8,301 bases of DNA. Source: an uncultured Terriglobus sp. (GTDB lineage Bacteria > Acidobacteriota > Terriglobia > Terriglobales > Acidobacteriaceae). Location: positions 1-8,301 of the forward strand of contig CALMRM010000288.1 of the NCBI GenBank assembly GCA_937871605.1, written 5' to 3'. Shown piece by piece: positions 6,373-8,301 of this stretch (within the stretch, counting starts at the first letter, position 1; each line of letters begins with the position of its first letter). Made by a program: the position numbers and the translations under genes. Below the pieces are notes generated by a model that was not told the origin of the DNA, made no database searches, and saw only the letters and a program-made list of their open reading frames with translations.

Positions 6373-7839
6373 ATGGCTGTTTTCTTCACATTGCTGTTTA
6401 TCGCCACGGCGTACATCACGCCCCCAGTGTTGTTTGGGCCGCTGTCTGAGTACCACATCGAGGTGCTACTGGGGGTGTTGGGCGTGGGATTCTCAGCTGC
6501 GAATATTCTGCGCAACCGCTTTGAGGAGACTCCGCAGACGTACCCGTTCATTGGACTCTGCATGGCCATACCGCTGTCGCTGCTTGTGGGTGGTTGGCTG
6601 GGCGGGGCCGCCGGCGTTCTCTATGGCTTTTTACCCGTGGTGTTTTGCTTTGTGCTGCCTGCGGCGAATTTCCGAAAAGTCGTGCATTTTCGCTGGCTGG
6701 TTGTTTTGATGGTTCTTTGCAGCGCCTACTTTATCTACAACGGGCTGCACGACCTGTACAACCACGTCATTCCGAGCGATTTCCTCTACGGGGATGGAGA
6801 GTTGCGCAGGGTCCGCGGCCTTGGCTTCGTAAAGGATCCTAACGATCTGGCGCAGGTGCTGGTCAGCCTGCTGCCGCTGCTCTTCTTGTGGCGTAAACGC
6901 AGCTGGCTGGTCACTACGCTGCTGTTGCTGCCTCCCATCGCGTTGCTGGTGACGGGCATGTACTTCACCCACTCGCGTGGCGGAGCACTGGCACTCATGG
7001 CGACACTCATCATTGCGTTGCGCCGCAAGGTGGGTACGGTGCCGGCAGTAGTCCTGGCAGGCGGACTGTTCTTTGCGTCTCTTGCTGTGGGCTGGTCCGG
7101 TGGCCGCGACATCTCCGTGGAGGCGGGCGGCGACCGCTTGGACGCGTGGTCTGTCGGTATTGAACTCATCAAGCACAACCCGCTCTTTGGCGTGGGGATC
7201 GACCGTTTTACGGACTTCAACGATGTGACTGCCCACAATTCCGTGGTGGTGTGCGCCGCAGAAGTCGGCCTGCCCGGTTTTATCTGCTGGACGTTTATAG
7301 TCTTTGCGGCGTTCCGCGGATTGATGGCCGTGAGTGGCTGGAAACAGGAGGACGAAGCAGCAGCAGACGAGCCTGCGCACGATACCGGCCTGCCCAGCGC
7401 TGCCCGTATGCAGTTGCGCCCGCTGGCGCAGGCCCTGCCGCGTGGCCCGACGCCCTACCTGCAGTACGCCCGGGTCGCCCCCGCGCCAGTGGCGTTGGCG
7501 GACGCCGCGCCCGTTCCCTTTGCCAGGCTCGCGCGCACGCAGGTTTCCCGTGCTGTCGACGTCGCTGCACAACTCGAAATTCGGGGCATGGCGCGCATCC
7601 TGGTCTGCAGCCTGACAGGCTTTCTGGTTGCGGGCTGGTTCCTTTCGCGTGCGTTATCCATGTGGCTGTTTCTCTACTGTGGGCTGTCGCTGGCACTGGT
7701 GCGCATGGCCGAGGCTGCAGGCATGCGGCCCGCACACGACAGCTTCGCCTTCCTGGCCCGCTGGTCGGTTTTGCTTTCAATCGCCTTGTTGCTGCTGGTG
7801 TACGCGATCCTGCGGTTCCGCTCGCTCACAGGACACTGA
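6373..7839 (+). CDS. O-antigen ligase/polymerase family membrane protein (Wzy_C)
   Basis: Polytopic inner-membrane protein of the WaaL/Wzy superfamily, which transfers or polymerises lipid-linked sugar chains at the periplasmic face to build O-antigen, capsule or exopolysaccharide. About 12 hydrophobic segments are visible. Family signatures: FVKDPNDLAQVLVSLLPL before the central helices, YFTHSRGGALALM (about 197-209) as the T.SRGG motif, HNPLFGVGIDRF (268-279) and TAHNSVVVCAAEVGLPG (286-302), the classic HN(S)...E.G..G block at the end of the large periplasmic loop. After the helix ending at about 320 comes a stretch of about 85 residues rich in Ala, Pro and Arg, then three more helices to the C-terminus. 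488 residues from the ATG at 6373, the first start codon in frame after the mocA stop. No Shine-Dalgarno is seen, so the start is uncertain. Ligase or polymerase, and the sugar chain involved, cannot be decided; no glycosyltransferases are in the window. Confidence 0.85.
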   Translation: MAVFFTLLFIATAYITPPVLFGPLSEYHIEVLLGVLGVGFSAANILRNRFEETPQTYPFIGLCMAIPLSLLVGGWLGGAAGVLYGFLPVVFCFVLPAANFRKVVHFRWLVVLMVLCSAYFIYNGLHDLYNHVIPSDFLYGDGELRRVRGLGFVKDPNDLAQVLVSLLPLLFLWRKRSWLVTTLLLLPPIALLVTGMYFTHSRGGALALMATLIIALRRKVGTVPAVVLAGGLFFASLAVGWSGGRDISVEAGGDRLDAWSVGIELIKHNPLFGVGIDRFTDFNDVTAHNSVVVCAAEVGLPGFICWTFIVFAAFRGLMAVSGWKQEDEAAADEPAHDTGLPSAARMQLRPLAQALPRGPTPYLQYARVAPAPVALADAAPVPFARLARTQVSRAVDVAAQLEIRGMARILVCSLTGFLVAGWFLSRALSMWLFLYCGLSLALVRMAEAAGMRPAHDSFAFLARWSVLLSIALLLLVYAILRFRSLTGH

Positions 7840-7853
7840 GCACGGGAGCCTGC

Positions 7854-7863
7854 TTACCGGTAA
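7854..7863. repeat. Perfect 10-base palindrome at the convergent gene end
   Basis: TTACCGGTAA reads the same on both strands and covers the stop codon of the - strand gene. It has no loop and no following T-run, so it is not a convincing terminator. No other hairpin is evident in the 14 bases between the two convergent stops. Confidence 0.4.
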
Positions 7864-8301
7864 TCTTCCAGCTTGCCGATCTGCTCGGGAGTCATCTCAT
7901 CGCGCAACTGCAGCAGCATGTGGGTATACGCCTTTTCCAGGTCGGCGCGGGCCTGGGTCACGTGGTCGATCTCAGCAAACAAGGCCGCTTCAGAGGGTTT
8001 GCCGTTGTGGGTCAGCGACTCCAGCCGGCCTTCCGCATGCTGCAAGGCATCCTGCCGCGACAACAGAATGTCGCGGTTCTGGCCGAAGACAGAATCCATG
8101 CGCTTTTGCTGGTCAGGGTTCAGCCCCAGCGACTTGGCAAACTTCTTATCGTCCCACCAGCGCCCGGGCGGTCCCAGTTGCAAACCGCCACGCATGCTGC
8201 TGCTGGGGGCGTTGCCGCTTGAGGGTGGGGTGCCACTCCGCGGAAAGGTGGGCCCAGACCGATCGACCCCCGGCATACCCATACCGCCATGCGGGCCACC
8301 C
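7854..8301 (-). CDS. Spy/CpxP-like periplasmic protein (5' end outside window)
   Basis: C-terminal part of a protein resembling Spy/CpxP envelope chaperones and related metal-sensor proteins, small helical periplasmic proteins that bind unfolded or membrane proteins under stress. The frame is open to the right edge (visible start GGPHGGMGMPGV), so the signal peptide and true start lie outside; the ATG at 8282 is merely internal. After a Gly/Pro/Ser-rich linker comes GRWWDDKKFAKSLGLNPDQQ, holding the first LTxxQ-like motif (LNPDQQ). A long charged helical region follows (RDILLSRQDALQHAEGRLES, then EIDHVTQARADLEKAYTHML), and near the end MTPEQIGKLEDYR gives the second LTxxQ-like motif. Two such motifs framing long helices are the hallmark of the family. 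The gene is convergent with the O-antigen ligase gene, 14 bases between stops, so it is a separate transcription unit. Which stress or metal it responds to cannot be told. Confidence 0.8.
   Translation of the reverse strand, partial: GGPHGGMGMPGVDRSGPTFPRSGTPPSSGNAPSSSMRGGLQLGPPGRWWDDKKFAKSLGLNPDQQKRMDSVFGQNRDILLSRQDALQHAEGRLESLTHNGKPSEAALFAEIDHVTQARADLEKAYTHMLLQLRDEMTPEQIGKLEDYR

Noticed and set aside
6631..7572. Antisense reading frame (313 codons) across the O-antigen ligase-like gene
   Set aside because: Low-complexity Arg/Gln/His-rich translation opposite a gene with clear membrane helices and family motifs.
7837..7864. Bidirectional terminator between the convergent genes
   Set aside because: Only a loopless 10-base palindrome is present, with no stem-loop followed by a T-run on either strand.
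7251..8222. + strand frame of 323 codons spanning the ligase end and the convergent gene
   Set aside because: It crosses two well-supported genes on opposite strands, and its translation matches no recognisable family.

Overview
The window is GC-rich, densely coding DNA from a bacterial chromosome. It carries seven protein genes: six in a row on the + strand and one convergent gene on the - strand at the right edge. No gene-free stretch exceeds 300 bases; the longest gap is the 72 bases between the mocA-like gene and the O-antigen ligase-like gene. I see no tRNA, rRNA, CRISPR array, insertion sequence, integrase or attachment site. The mix of families suggests an acidobacterium of the Terriglobia type: a DUF2339/DUF3999 pair, a Tat-exported GH125 mannosidase, XdhC plus MocA, and a Spy/CpxP-like protein with a GRWWDD...LGLNPDQQ region. 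That is an inference from gene content and protein style, not a phylogenetic result.

Left part (1-3028): the C-terminal and larger part of a polytopic DUF2339 membrane protein, whose start lies off the left edge, is followed by a DUF3999 protein. The second gene starts on a TTG that overlaps the first gene's TGA, with a strong Shine-Dalgarno sequence inside the first gene. The two are almost certainly made together. DUF2339 and DUF3999 genes are known neighbours in other bacteria, but their function is not established.

Middle (3043-4479): a glycoside hydrolase family 125 protein (exo-alpha-1,6-mannosidase family) with a twin-arginine signal, so probably an exported folded enzyme. It is followed by an XdhC/CoxI-type molybdenum-enzyme maturation factor (4520-5707) and a MocA-type molybdenum cofactor cytidylyltransferase (5704-6300). 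These two overlap by four bases (GTGA). Together they would supply a cytosine-dinucleotide molybdenum cofactor and load it into an enzyme of the xanthine dehydrogenase family; no such enzyme is in the window.

Right part (6373-8301): a polytopic O-antigen ligase/polymerase-type (Wzy_C) membrane protein with a long Ala/Pro-rich loop, then a convergent Spy/CpxP-like periplasmic protein that runs off the right edge. Three themes are present: envelope glycan (GH125, O-antigen ligase), envelope proteins of unknown role (DUF2339, DUF3999) and molybdenum cofactor supply. I found no clear new system. The items most worth following up are the DUF2339-DUF3999 unit beside a Tat-exported mannosidase, the TAnnnT boxes sitting just before two start codons (possible leaderless transcripts), and the odd start region of the O-antigen ligase gene.
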